Below are positions 8,889 through 16,988 of a stretch of DNA of 64,000 nt, piece after piece. The translations under genes and the position numbers were made by a program. The stretch's first letter is position 1. Each line of letters opens with the position of its first letter. The notes below the pieces were generated by a model that was not told where the DNA came from, did not search any database, and saw nothing but the letters and a program-made list of their open reading frames with translations. Source of the stretch: Thiothrix lacustris DSM 21227 (GTDB taxonomy: Bacteria; Pseudomonadota; Gammaproteobacteria; Thiotrichales; Thiotrichaceae); NCBI RefSeq assembly GCF_000621325.1, contig NZ_JHYQ01000016.1, forward strand, positions 46,407-110,406, given 5' to 3'.

Positions 8889-10514
8889 ATGCCACAAACC
8901 CTTACTACCAGTACCAGTGATCGTGCTGTTGTCAAAGCCAAAATTTTGGAGCTGAATCGTTTGGCGTTAGAAGCTGATGCACAAATGCGCGAATCCTTAA
9001 AAATCAATAATACCGCTTCGGCTTATGTCTGGCGTGACCGCCGTGACAATTACAATGCTGAATCCAAACGCTTAACAGATTGGTTGAACACACCACCAGC
9101 ACCCGCCATGACACCAGAAGAAATCCGCAAGCGCCTTAACGAATTACCCTACAAAATCCAATACGCTGAAAAAATGTTGGCGGAATACCAGCGCGTCAAT
9201 AATGCCGCCAAAATTAACGAATGGGCGCGGGAATTACAAAGTCTGGAAACAGAACAAACCCGATTATCGAATCTCTCCAACACCACGACAGCAGCGCCTG
9301 CGCCTGTACCCGTACCACAACCGGCACCAGCGCCCAGACCCGCTCCCACACCACCAGCACCAGCACCTGTACCAACGCCCAGACCTGCTCCCGCACCACC
9401 GGCACCTGTGCCAGCGCCTACTCCCGTTCCGGCACCACAACCTGTCATCAGCAATGGGAATGACTTTATCACCTTGGTTGCTGATAATTTCAACACCAAT
9501 GGCAATCAAGATTACGCCCACAATACCATTCTCAGTGCATTACTGGATGGTAAATACAGCGCATCCAGCATTTCGGCCAATGACCCCAAAGCAACAGCCT
9601 ACAATATTATCCGCCAACAAAATGGCTCTCCTTTGTATTGGATACGTAACCAAACCCAGTCCCAAACCTTATATGACCGCCTGCCCGTAGCGAGTAGCGC
9701 AGAAAAAAACCGCTTTCCTGCCATAAACGTTAACAAGCTACGCGTCGGGCAACCCTTTTTCATCCGCGACTGCATACAAGTTTATAGCGGCGGGGACATC
9801 ACGATCGGTGATTTAATCATCATCGATGACACCGTTTATTCTGAATTTGCACAAGATTTCGATCGGCTCGTCAACAGTATCAACGAATACCAGCGGCAAC
9901 GTGGACGTACCTACCGGGTTTTCCCCTTCATGAGAATGGCGCACCGTGACGCGGTGCAGTTGATTCCTGGCATTAACGATGGCATTAATCAGTTTGGCGG
10001 GGCAGTGATGAGCAATGTCAGTGTTTCTGGTAATTTGATTTATTCAGATGGGGCTTTGCAAGGTATCTTCGCAACTGATGGCGCCTTTCGTAATTTACAC
10101 ATCCGTAATAATTACCTGCAAATTGGTGGGGAACACACTATTTCCATCAATGGTATGTTAAGTGGTTCGATCATGGGTAACAAAGATATTAACAACCAAT
10201 CCTTAGCAGATAGCAAAGTCGCACTGTATCCACTACGCTTGGGTGGTGGCGCCAATATTTATGTACTGAGTTTCAGCAATAATGCCTCACTCCGCTCAAC
10301 GGATGTGCGTTACTACCAATACGAAGCCATTTTAGGCGTACCCGCCTCACGGGACTTCCGGCAACATGCCATACCTAATAGCCGGTGCTATCAGAATGTG
10401 GATATGTTGGAACTCCATGCTATCTTGAAGCGTCAATATCCGCAGACACCCCAGCAATGGCAAACCGCCATGGGCGAGTTGTCAAAACGCGGTTTCGCTC
10501 AAGCCGTTAGTTAG
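8889..10514 (+). CDS. Unknown protein: coiled-coil, Pro/Ala-rich linker, beta-helix-like domain
   Basis: 541 aa from the ATG at 8889, which has an AGGGGAA ribosome site 7 nt upstream; an in-frame start at 8856 lacks one. There is no signal peptide. Residues 1-135 are charged and helical (probably coiled coil). About 140-195 is a low-complexity linker of PAPAPxP repeats. Residues about 200-540 form a globular region with short turns such as 'VMSNVSVSGNLIYSDGALQGIF' split over successive strands, resembling a right-handed beta-helix. I recognise no family. The multi-domain, linker-joined form suggests a surface or scaffold protein, but without a signal peptide any export would have to be non-Sec. 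The next gene starts 46 bp downstream. Confidence 0.6.
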   Translation: MPQTLTTSTSDRAVVKAKILELNRLALEADAQMRESLKINNTASAYVWRDRRDNYNAESKRLTDWLNTPPAPAMTPEEIRKRLNELPYKIQYAEKMLAEYQRVNNAAKINEWARELQSLETEQTRLSNLSNTTTAAPAPVPVPQPAPAPRPAPTPPAPAPVPTPRPAPAPPAPVPAPTPVPAPQPVISNGNDFITLVADNFNTNGNQDYAHNTILSALLDGKYSASSISANDPKATAYNIIRQQNGSPLYWIRNQTQSQTLYDRLPVASSAEKNRFPAINVNKLRVGQPFFIRDCIQVYSGGDITIGDLIIIDDTVYSEFAQDFDRLVNSINEYQRQRGRTYRVFPFMRMAHRDAVQLIPGINDGINQFGGAVMSNVSVSGNLIYSDGALQGIFATDGAFRNLHIRNNYLQIGGEHTISINGMLSGSIMGNKDINNQSLADSKVALYPLRLGGGANIYVLSFSNNASLRSTDVRYYQYEAILGVPASRDFRQHAIPNSRCYQNVDMLELHAILKRQYPQTPQQWQTAMGELSKRGFAQAVS

Positions 10515-10560
10515 TCAAGTACCGGTCAAAAACGGGATAATCATGGAGGATGAATACCTG

Positions 10561-11403
10561 ATGCTGTTTCACACAAAAGCGCTAGCACTTGGATTGTTAG
10601 CATTCGGCTGCTGCTTTAGCCCCAGCAGTTTCGCTGCCCCTGATGCTCAAACCAGTAAACTCGAGACAAGCTGGTATAAGGCTTTCTTTGAAACACAGTT
10701 CCCACCGATCAGTGCCACTTTACCACCTGCTAATGGCTCCGTGGTTCTCTATAAAAACAAAACGGACTTGGTTGGCCTAAGTTATCCAGCTATTTTTAAA
10801 CCCATTTCGCGTGAGCTGAGGGCAGCATTGCTTGCTCCCACAACAACCAACCCGTTTACCCCATTATTTCCGGCATTACATACCCCGGAATCCCTAAAAA
10901 AACTCAATCAATGTCAAATGCTTAGCGTAAAATTTGAATTGGACGATAAAAATCCGACAACAGAATGGGTGGTAGCCTTTTCTCAAAAACAATGTTTGAG
11001 TGCGGATGCATCTGAAGCATTGCGCAGCGGCGATACCGAACCTCATTATTGGGTCATACAAAAAGCGCCTGACAACAACTACCGAGTGTTAGCCGAAGGT
11101 GACGGTAACATCTATATCACCAATCAACAAAAAGAGCAGGGTTACAAAGAAATCCGCACGTTAGTCTTGTTAAAACACGCCTTCCCCAACAATGCGCTGC
11201 AATGCGGTGGAGCAGAGCTGACATGGCGCTACCGTAACAAGGGTTACTATCTGGCTGATACGGAAGTTATGGCTCAAGATTGCCAACCGCTGTACTTCCC
11301 AGAACTAACGGGACAAGCTTGGCAAAATGCATACGACGAATATAAAAGACGCGCAACCGTACTCGTTGATCAGTGGATTAACACCGCGTCCTCGGTTCGC
11401 TAA
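10561..11403 (+). CDS. Exported protein of unknown function
   Basis: 280 aa with an N-terminal signal peptide (FHTKALALGLLAFGCC, cleavage near 'SSFAAPDA'). GGAGG at 10545-10549 sits 11 nt before the ATG at 10561; an ATG at 10543 would overlap that ribosome site, so the later start is preferred. The mature protein has four or five cysteines (for example in 'LNQCQMLSVKF', 'SQKQCLSAD' and 'NALQCGGAELTW'), compatible with periplasmic disulfides. No family is recognised. It lies 46 bp behind the linker protein at 8889 and is probably co-transcribed with it, so the two may work together. Confidence 0.6.
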   Translation: MLFHTKALALGLLAFGCCFSPSSFAAPDAQTSKLETSWYKAFFETQFPPISATLPPANGSVVLYKNKTDLVGLSYPAIFKPISRELRAALLAPTTTNPFTPLFPALHTPESLKKLNQCQMLSVKFELDDKNPTTEWVVAFSQKQCLSADASEALRSGDTEPHYWVIQKAPDNNYRVLAEGDGNIYITNQQKEQGYKEIRTLVLLKHAFPNNALQCGGAELTWRYRNKGYYLADTEVMAQDCQPLYFPELTGQAWQNAYDEYKRRATVLVDQWINTASSVR

Positions 11404-11432
11404 CGCTAAGGTCTGAGAGGGTGAAGTGGATA

Positions 11433-11969
11433 TTAATTGGACTGCAACACGTCCCAATGAATCTCTACCTCACCCTTGTCACCTGCGACGTAGGCAGAAT
11501 TCCCCGTAATCGTGATAGACAAATCCATGGTACGATTTACCAAAGCAGCCAACGCTTCCACTTCCTCCCAAGCGAGACGGTAAAACGAAGCATCCAACTG
11601 GCTGAATTTTTTTACATTTTGTGACCACCAAACGTCGGATTTGTTGTTAAAGCTGTAGACACGTACTTTTCTTGCCCGATGGGTAGCCTTTTTCACCCGT
11701 TCTGGGGTTGGCTCACCTAAATCAATCCACAGCGCGATTTGATCATCCATAGTACGAACCCAGACTGCTGGTTCTTCCGCATCCTCCAGCCCCTTGGTCA
11801 GCTCAATCCCTTCCTGGGCATTGAGGCAATAAGCCAGCACACGCACCATCATGCGCTCAAGCGTTTCGGAGGGATGCTGAGCAATGGTCAGATTCAGAGC
11901 GTCATAGTAATCCCGCTCCATATCCGATAACGAAATTCTGGCTTTGTAAATGGTTGGTTTGATTGCCAC
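11433..11969 (-). CDS. yaeQ: YaeQ family protein
   Basis: 178 aa, the full length of the YaeQ family. Family features are visible throughout: N-terminal 'KPTIYKARISLSDMERDYYD', the central 'AEEPAVWVRTMDDQIALWIDLGEP', and 'RKVRVYSFNNKSDVWWSQN'. YaeQ proteins have a fold related to PD-(D/E)XK nucleases; their cellular role is not settled, although a link to transcription elongation (RfaH suppression) was proposed for the enterobacterial member. The gene is monocistronic and convergent with the exported protein at 10561. It sits at the left edge of the accessory stretch that contains the methyltransferase, but the family is widespread and not itself defensive. Confidence 0.9.
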   Translation of the reverse strand: MAIKPTIYKARISLSDMERDYYDALNLTIAQHPSETLERMMVRVLAYCLNAQEGIELTKGLEDAEEPAVWVRTMDDQIALWIDLGEPTPERVKKATHRARKVRVYSFNNKSDVWWSQNVKKFSQLDASFYRLAWEEVEALAALVNRTMDLSITITGNSAYVAGDKGEVEIHWDVLQSN

Positions 11970-12099
11970 GAGTAACCTTGTCTGTTGTGTTGCGGTGGAG
12001 GGTGCGTGAGCATACTAACATTACAGCACTAGGGAACAACAAGTGGCATTTCTATCTTGGGCTATGCTGCTGTTGTCACCTTGTTACAGAGCAATCATC

Positions 12100-12417
12100 A
12101 TGGAAGATAATGAAATTAACCTTACTCTCAAAAGACAGCTAGAAGCCTTGCTTACTACTCTGTCTTCTATTTCAGCGTCAGAACAACCGGGCAACACAGC
12201 CTACTATCTGAATAGAATTTCTCAATATGTTGTCAATCGAGGTGTTGATTGCCCAATGGTAGCGGATATTTGGTTGGAGGAAGACTTTGATGAATTAACC
12301 GAAAACACTATTGGTAGCGATAAAGCCCGCGAACTTTTTGCCTTGATTGACCGCAGGCATGATGCTGAAATCGGTATCAACTGGGATGTTTTAAACGAGG
12401 CGTTGGATTCAGACTAA
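12100..12417 (+). CDS. Small hypothetical protein
   Basis: 105 aa from the ATG at 12100 (N-terminus MEDNEINLTLK). The frame is open to an upstream ATG at 12043, but that would add a hydrophobic, cysteine-containing leader that looks like non-coding sequence. The protein is acidic, probably helical and contains 'DCPMVADIWLEEDFDEL' and 'DKARELFALIDRRHDAEIGINWD'. No family is recognised. It is followed by a 152 bp gap before the methyltransferase gene. That gap is AT-rich and holds the likely methyltransferase promoter. Confidence 0.45.
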   Translation: MEDNEINLTLKRQLEALLTTLSSISASEQPGNTAYYLNRISQYVVNRGVDCPMVADIWLEEDFDELTENTIGSDKARELFALIDRRHDAEIGINWDVLNEALDSD

Positions 12418-12569
12418 GCCTCTCTATTTTTCTCATAGTCATAATGATTGAAAAAACCACTCTGCCAATCAGTTTTATTGAATCCAAATAACGAACTAAA
12501 AACGAACAATTGATTGCTAAAGGGAAACTATAATCATAAAATGCAAAAAAGTTTCCCGTGGAGTAACTC

Positions 12570-14621
12570 ATGTACGAAGTCAGAGCGTCAACGGTGTTGC
12601 AGTGTCTTGAAGAGGCTGCGCACTACTACAACCACTCCGAGATTGCTGAAAAGCTGGGAGTTAACCCCAGCACCGTCGGACGCTGGCTAAAACATGAGAC
12701 AGAGCCAAAACATGGCATTCTGTACGGCCTGCAACAGATGTTGATGCCGTTTGGCAAACCCGCTGACAGTGCCGATTTCACCTTCATCGACCTGTTTGCA
12801 GGGATAGGTGGTATCCGCAAAGCATTTGAATTACAAGGTGGGCGCTGTGTGTTTACCAGCGAGTGGGACTCCTACGCCCAACGTACCTACCACGCCAACT
12901 TTGCTGATGGGCAAGCCATTGCCGGGGACATTACCGCGATACCCGAAGCGAACATCCCGGCGCATGATGTGTTGTTAGCCGGTTTCCCGTGTCAGCCGTT
13001 TTCGATTGCGGGCGTCTCGAAGAAAAATGCCCTTGGACGGGCGCACGGTTTTGAGGATGAAACCCAAGGCACGCTGTTTTTCGACGTGGCACGCATCATC
13101 AAAGCCAAACGCCCCGGTGCATTCCTGCTGGAAAACGTCAAGAACCTGCAATCCCATGACAAGGGCAATACCTTCCGTATCATCCTGCATACCCTGCGGG
13201 AGGAACTCGGCTATCAGGTTCACTGGACAACCATTGACGGGCAGCACTGGACACCCCAGCACCGCGAACGCACGGTCATTGTCGGCTTCCGCGAACCAAC
13301 CGCATTTAGCTGGGATGCACTTCAACTGCCGGGTAAAGGCCGCATCACGCTAGGCAATATCCTACACAAAACCGATGGTAGCGAACCTGTACTGGAACAC
13401 GACGAAGGCCGCTATTTCGATCATGCCAACCGCAAGATTCATGACAAATACACCCTAACCAACAATCTCTGGAAATACCTGCAAGATTACTCTAACAAGC
13501 ACAAGGCTAAGGGTAACGGATTTGGTTTTGGGCTGGCGTATGCCAATAGCGTGACCCGTACCCTTTCCGCCCGTTATTACAAAGACGGCTCGGAAATACT
13601 GGTCTGGCAAGGCGAAGACAAAAACCCGCGCCGCCTCACCCCGCGAGAATGTGCGCGGCTGATGGGCTACCCGGACAGTTTCCGTATTCCGGTGTCGGAT
13701 ACACGGGCGTACCAATTGTTTGCGGCAGCAGCAGTTCCCCCGATGATGGAAGCAGTAGGCAAACTAATGCTGAAATACATCAAGCCTTTGGGTAAAGTGA
13801 GTGATTTTTCAGTTACTTTTCCTAAAGGAGAACAAGCGATGAAGAATAAGAACTGGACACGTGAACAAGTGATGGTTGCCCTGAATCTCTATACTCAATT
13901 ACCTTTTGGGAAAATGCATAAAGGCAATCCACTTATTATAAAAACAGCTCAATTAATTGGGCGTACACCCGATGCATTGGCAATGAAACTCACCAATCTT
14001 GCTAGTCTTGACCCACAAATTACAGAAACAGGCAGAAAAGGTTTATCAGCTTGTTCCAAACTCGACAAAGATGTTTGGGCAGAATTCCAAGGAAATCCAG
14101 AAACAATTGGCTATGAAAGCCAGCAAATTGTTGATTTACTCGCTCAAGAAGATGAAAACCTGAGTGATCTATCGAGCAGTGCAATTCCTGATGCATTATT
14201 GCCAAGCTATTTCTCAGAAAATAAAGTAGCTAACGCAAAAGTGCGTGTAAAACAATCATTCTTCCGCAAGGCTGTTTTAAGTAGTTATGAAAATCGTTGT
14301 TGCATGACAGGGCTTTCTGAACCTAGATTACTAATTGCAAGTCACATAGTGCCTTGGAGTGAAAATCCCCACACGAGACTGAATCCAAAGAATGGTTTAT
14401 GTTTATCTGCGCTGCACGATAAGGCTTATGATCGTGGTCTACTAACCGTAACACCAGATTATATCATTCAGGTTTCGGATCAACTTAAGGAAATCGAAGA
14501 AACTCCATTTTCAAATAGTTACCTCTTAGGCCTGGATGGAATGAGTATGTTATTACCAAGAAAATTTGCACCTGAACGTGAATTTCTTGATTATCACTAT
14601 TCAAATATTTTTTTGAATTAG
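12570..14621 (+). CDS. HTH + DNA C5-cytosine methyltransferase + HNH endonuclease in one chain
   Basis: 683 aa. Residues 1-50 form a helix-turn-helix ('HSEIAEKLGVNPSTVGRWLKHE'). About 70-415 is a C5 methyltransferase: motif I 'FIDLFAGIGGIRKAF', motif IV 'GFPCQPFS' with the catalytic Cys, motif VI 'ENVKN', motif VIII 'QHRERTVIVGF'. At motif X the usual Gly-Asn is replaced by Ala-Ala ('YQLFAAAAVPPMM'). From Met424 a complete HNH nuclease follows, with 'NWTREQVMVALNLYTQLPFG' at its start and the HNH core 'CCMTGLSEPRLLIASHIVPW...LCLSALHDKAYDRG'. In most genomes the last part is a separate restriction gene. The nuclease half is visibly AT-richer than the methylase half. The inferred role is a type II-like restriction-modification system; the target is unknown. 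Confidence 0.85.
   Translation: MYEVRASTVLQCLEEAAHYYNHSEIAEKLGVNPSTVGRWLKHETEPKHGILYGLQQMLMPFGKPADSADFTFIDLFAGIGGIRKAFELQGGRCVFTSEWDSYAQRTYHANFADGQAIAGDITAIPEANIPAHDVLLAGFPCQPFSIAGVSKKNALGRAHGFEDETQGTLFFDVARIIKAKRPGAFLLENVKNLQSHDKGNTFRIILHTLREELGYQVHWTTIDGQHWTPQHRERTVIVGFREPTAFSWDALQLPGKGRITLGNILHKTDGSEPVLEHDEGRYFDHANRKIHDKYTLTNNLWKYLQDYSNKHKAKGNGFGFGLAYANSVTRTLSARYYKDGSEILVWQGEDKNPRRLTPRECARLMGYPDSFRIPVSDTRAYQLFAAAAVPPMMEAVGKLMLKYIKPLGKVSDFSVTFPKGEQAMKNKNWTREQVMVALNLYTQLPFGKMHKGNPLIIKTAQLIGRTPDALAMKLTNLASLDPQITETGRKGLSACSKLDKDVWAEFQGNPETIGYESQQIVDLLAQEDENLSDLSSSAIPDALLPSYFSENKVANAKVRVKQSFFRKAVLSSYENRCCMTGLSEPRLLIASHIVPWSENPHTRLNPKNGLCLSALHDKAYDRGLLTVTPDYIIQVSDQLKEIEETPFSNSYLLGLDGMSMLLPRKFAPEREFLDYHYSNIFLN
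13824..13841 (+). promoter_or_regulatory. Internal Shine-Dalgarno and ATG for the HNH nuclease half
   Basis: AAAGGAG at 13824-13830 lies 8 nt before an in-frame ATG at 13839-13841 (Met424 of the fusion). The residues from this Met match the N-terminus of free-standing HNH restriction endonucleases of this family. The site could allow a separate 260 aa nuclease to be made from the same mRNA, or be a relic of the time when the two genes were separate. Confidence 0.6.
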
Positions 14622-14653
14622 ATTTTTTATTAATATTATATGGAGTCATTATC

Positions 14654-15109
14654 ATGAAACGCTCAAAAAGTAAATTCACTAGTATTTTAACAAATAATAA
14701 CCATATTAGTGGCTTTACTAACACGACCAGTAAGGTTAAAAAAAAGCAAGCGATAATCCCTCCACCATTTCCTATGTGTTGGCCTGTTGGTAGTTATCCT
14801 AATAAAGATCAATATATAAAGTTCGTGATAAATTGGCATGATCATAATACCGATATATTAGAGATATATGGAATGGTACTTCCAGATATTGCAAATCAAT
14901 ATGAGGAGCTGGACAATCACGCCGAAGCTTTTCTAAAACAAGCTGCTGCTCACGAGTATGACAATCTTTCTACTACAGATATGGTTTTTTCTGAGTTATT
15001 TTCAGATACTGCATACGAAAATAAAAAATATTATTTGAAGCATGTTTTCAAATGGAACGATCAAGCTATTGAAAAGGAGATGAAAAAAACTTGTGACATG
15101 CCACTATGA
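14654..15109 (+). CDS. AT-rich orphan protein next to the methylase-nuclease gene
   Basis: 151 aa, starting at an ATG with GGAG 8 nt upstream and 32 bp behind the methylase-nuclease stop. The N-terminus is basic ('KRSKSKFTSIL', then a KKK run), the middle holds 'PPPFPMCWPVGSYPNKDQYIKF' and the C-terminal half is acidic and helical. Base composition is strongly AT-rich like the HNH part before it and unlike the AlbA_2 gene after it, so it may have arrived with the nuclease. No domain is recognised. Position suggests an accessory or control role in the restriction system, but nothing in the protein demonstrates that. Confidence 0.5.
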   Translation: MKRSKSKFTSILTNNNHISGFTNTTSKVKKKQAIIPPPFPMCWPVGSYPNKDQYIKFVINWHDHNTDILEIYGMVLPDIANQYEELDNHAEAFLKQAAAHEYDNLSTTDMVFSELFSDTAYENKKYYLKHVFKWNDQAIEKEMKKTCDMPL

Positions 15110-15157
15110 TTGTTTTGATGTCTTTACCAAGCTTTTGTGAAATGAGTAGGAACCCCC

Positions 15158-16822
15158 ATGAAAACACAGGCAGAGCTTCTCCAATTACTCTCCCGTCTGT
15201 TGGCACTCCCGGCAGAAACGGAGTGGTTGGAGTTCAAGGAAGCCAAAGAGAATTTCGATTTCACCAAACTGGGGAAGTATTTTTCTGCTCTCAGCAACGA
15301 AGCCAACCTAAATCGGCAAACCGCAGGCTGGCTGATTTTTGGTGTCAACACGCACCATCAGGTTGTAGGGAGCAACTACCGCCCCGACCGTACCCAATTG
15401 GATAAACTCAAAAAGGAAATCGCCGACAAAACCAGCGGCAGGTTAACCTTTACCGAAATTCACGAAGTGCAACACCCGCAAGGTCGGGTTGTCATGTTTG
15501 AAATTCCACCCACACCGCCCGGAATACCCACCGCATGGGAAGGTCATTTCTACGGGCGTGAAAATGAATCACTCTCCCCCTTGTCTTTGTCGGAGCTGGA
15601 GCGTATCCGCCATCCTGCCCACCCAGACTGGTCAGCCCAAACCATCGCGGATGCCACTTTGGATGATTTGCTGCCCCAAGCTATCCTGAAAGCCCGCCAG
15701 CAATACCAAGAAAAACACCCACATCTGGCTGAACAGGTCGATAACTGGAATGACACAGTTTTTCTCAACAAAGCCAAAATCACCATCGCAGGTCGCATTA
15801 CCAACACCGCAATTCTGTTATTGGGGCGACCTGAATCGGTTCACTGGCTTTCCCCCGCCCAAGCCCAAATGACGTGGGTCTTAAAAGATGCCCACGGCAA
15901 TGATCGCGATTATCAACATTTCAACCCACCTTTTTTGCTGAACACCGATGCCCTGTTTGCCAAGGTGCGCAACCTGACTTACCGTTACCTTCGGGAAAAT
16001 ACCCTGCTGCCAACTGAAGTCAGCCAATACGATTCATGGGTAATTCGCGAATTGCTGCACAACTGCATTGCCCATCAGGATTACACCTTGGGTGGGCGTA
16101 TCAATGTGGTCGAGCAGGAAGATTCCCTATTATTCACCAATATGGGGAAATTTCTCCCTGATTCGGTGGAATGGGTGATTGAACACGATTCACCGCCAGA
16201 CCAATACCGCAACCCGTTTCTTGCCCAAGCAATGGTGGAACTCAAAATGATCGACACGATTGGTAGCGGCATCCGGCGGGTATTCAATAAACAACGGGAG
16301 CGTTTTTTCCCGCTGCCTGATTACGATTTGCATGACCCGCAACGGGTACGGGTGCGTTTGTATGGCAAGATTTTGAATGAAAACTATACCCGTGCTTTGC
16401 TGAACAATACCGACTTGCTGCTGCACGAAGTCATTGCACTCGATTGTTTGCAAAAAGGGCAAGCCTTAACAGATGAGCAATTCCGCCTGCTCAAACACCG
16501 CAAATTGGTAGAAGGGCGGCGACCCAACCTCTATGTTGCCGCCGCCGTTGCACAAGCTACGGAAGGAAAAGCAGCCTATATCCGACACCGTGCATTCGAT
16601 AAGGTATATTACAAAAGCCTAGTCATTCAGTATTTACGGGAATGGAAAGAGGCTGCTCCTGCGGATATTGAGCGGCTACTGTTGGATAAGCTCCCCGATG
16701 TTTTAGAGTATGCACAAAAGAAAAACAGGATCAGAAACCTATTACAAGAAATGACCAAAGAGAAGACGATCATGAATCAAGGAGGGAAAGGGGGAAATGC
16801 CAAATGGATTTTGCAAAATTAG
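15158..16822 (+). CDS. AlbA_2 (Schlafen-like) DNA-binding / GHKL-type ATPase protein
   Basis: 554 aa. Residues about 12-115 are an AlbA_2 domain ('ETEWLEFKEAKENFDFTKLGKYFSALSNEAN', broken here only for description by the family's LxxF...FGV pattern, then 'AGWLIFGVN'). Around residues 285-400 a GHKL-like region reads 'IRELLHNCIAHQDYTLGG', 'FTNMGKFLP' and 'MIDTIGSGIRRVF', as in the RecG-related ATP-binding regulators. These proteins are often annotated as transcriptional regulators or helicase-related and recur in accessory and defence regions. Translation starts at 15158 behind GTAGGA. It lies 48 bp after the AT-rich orphan and ends shortly before a terminator, so it closes the accessory stretch. 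A defence role is inference from neighbours. Confidence 0.75.
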   Translation: MKTQAELLQLLSRLLALPAETEWLEFKEAKENFDFTKLGKYFSALSNEANLNRQTAGWLIFGVNTHHQVVGSNYRPDRTQLDKLKKEIADKTSGRLTFTEIHEVQHPQGRVVMFEIPPTPPGIPTAWEGHFYGRENESLSPLSLSELERIRHPAHPDWSAQTIADATLDDLLPQAILKARQQYQEKHPHLAEQVDNWNDTVFLNKAKITIAGRITNTAILLLGRPESVHWLSPAQAQMTWVLKDAHGNDRDYQHFNPPFLLNTDALFAKVRNLTYRYLRENTLLPTEVSQYDSWVIRELLHNCIAHQDYTLGGRINVVEQEDSLLFTNMGKFLPDSVEWVIEHDSPPDQYRNPFLAQAMVELKMIDTIGSGIRRVFNKQRERFFPLPDYDLHDPQRVRVRLYGKILNENYTRALLNNTDLLLHEVIALDCLQKGQALTDEQFRLLKHRKLVEGRRPNLYVAAAVAQATEGKAAYIRHRAFDKVYYKSLVIQYLREWKEAAPADIERLLLDKLPDVLEYAQKKNRIRNLLQEMTKEKTIMNQGGKGGNAKWILQN

Positions 16823-16932
16823 CTTGGCAATTAGCGCACTTTTAGCTTGAAATCAACGCAACATGTTGATTTTTTATGATAAAACACCATCTAATTTAGA
16901 TTGGTTAATACATTTCCAGCTTAACCAACACA

Positions 16933-16958
16933 AAAACGCCCGCAAAAGCGGGCGTTTT
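16933..16958. terminator. Bidirectional rho-independent terminator
   Basis: AAAACGCCCGC, a four-base AAAA loop and GCGGGCGTTTT form a perfect 11-bp stem flanked by A and T tracts on either side. It lies between the convergent AlbA_2 gene and soeC and can stop transcription in both directions. Confidence 0.9.
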
Positions 16959-16988
16959 CATCTCTGTTACCAGATGACCAGACAGCGA

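Noticed and set aside
9290..9440. Possible tandem or CRISPR-like repeat
   Set aside because: The periodicity comes from Pro/Ala codons of the linker; no spacers or palindromic repeats.
9149..9505. Gly/Ala/Val-rich open frames antisense to the PAPA linker
   Set aside because: Complement of the low-complexity linker; a by-product of repeats rather than a gene.
12043..12099. N-terminal extension of the small hypothetical protein at 12100
   Set aside because: Upstream start lacks a ribosome site and adds an unrelated hydrophobic leader.
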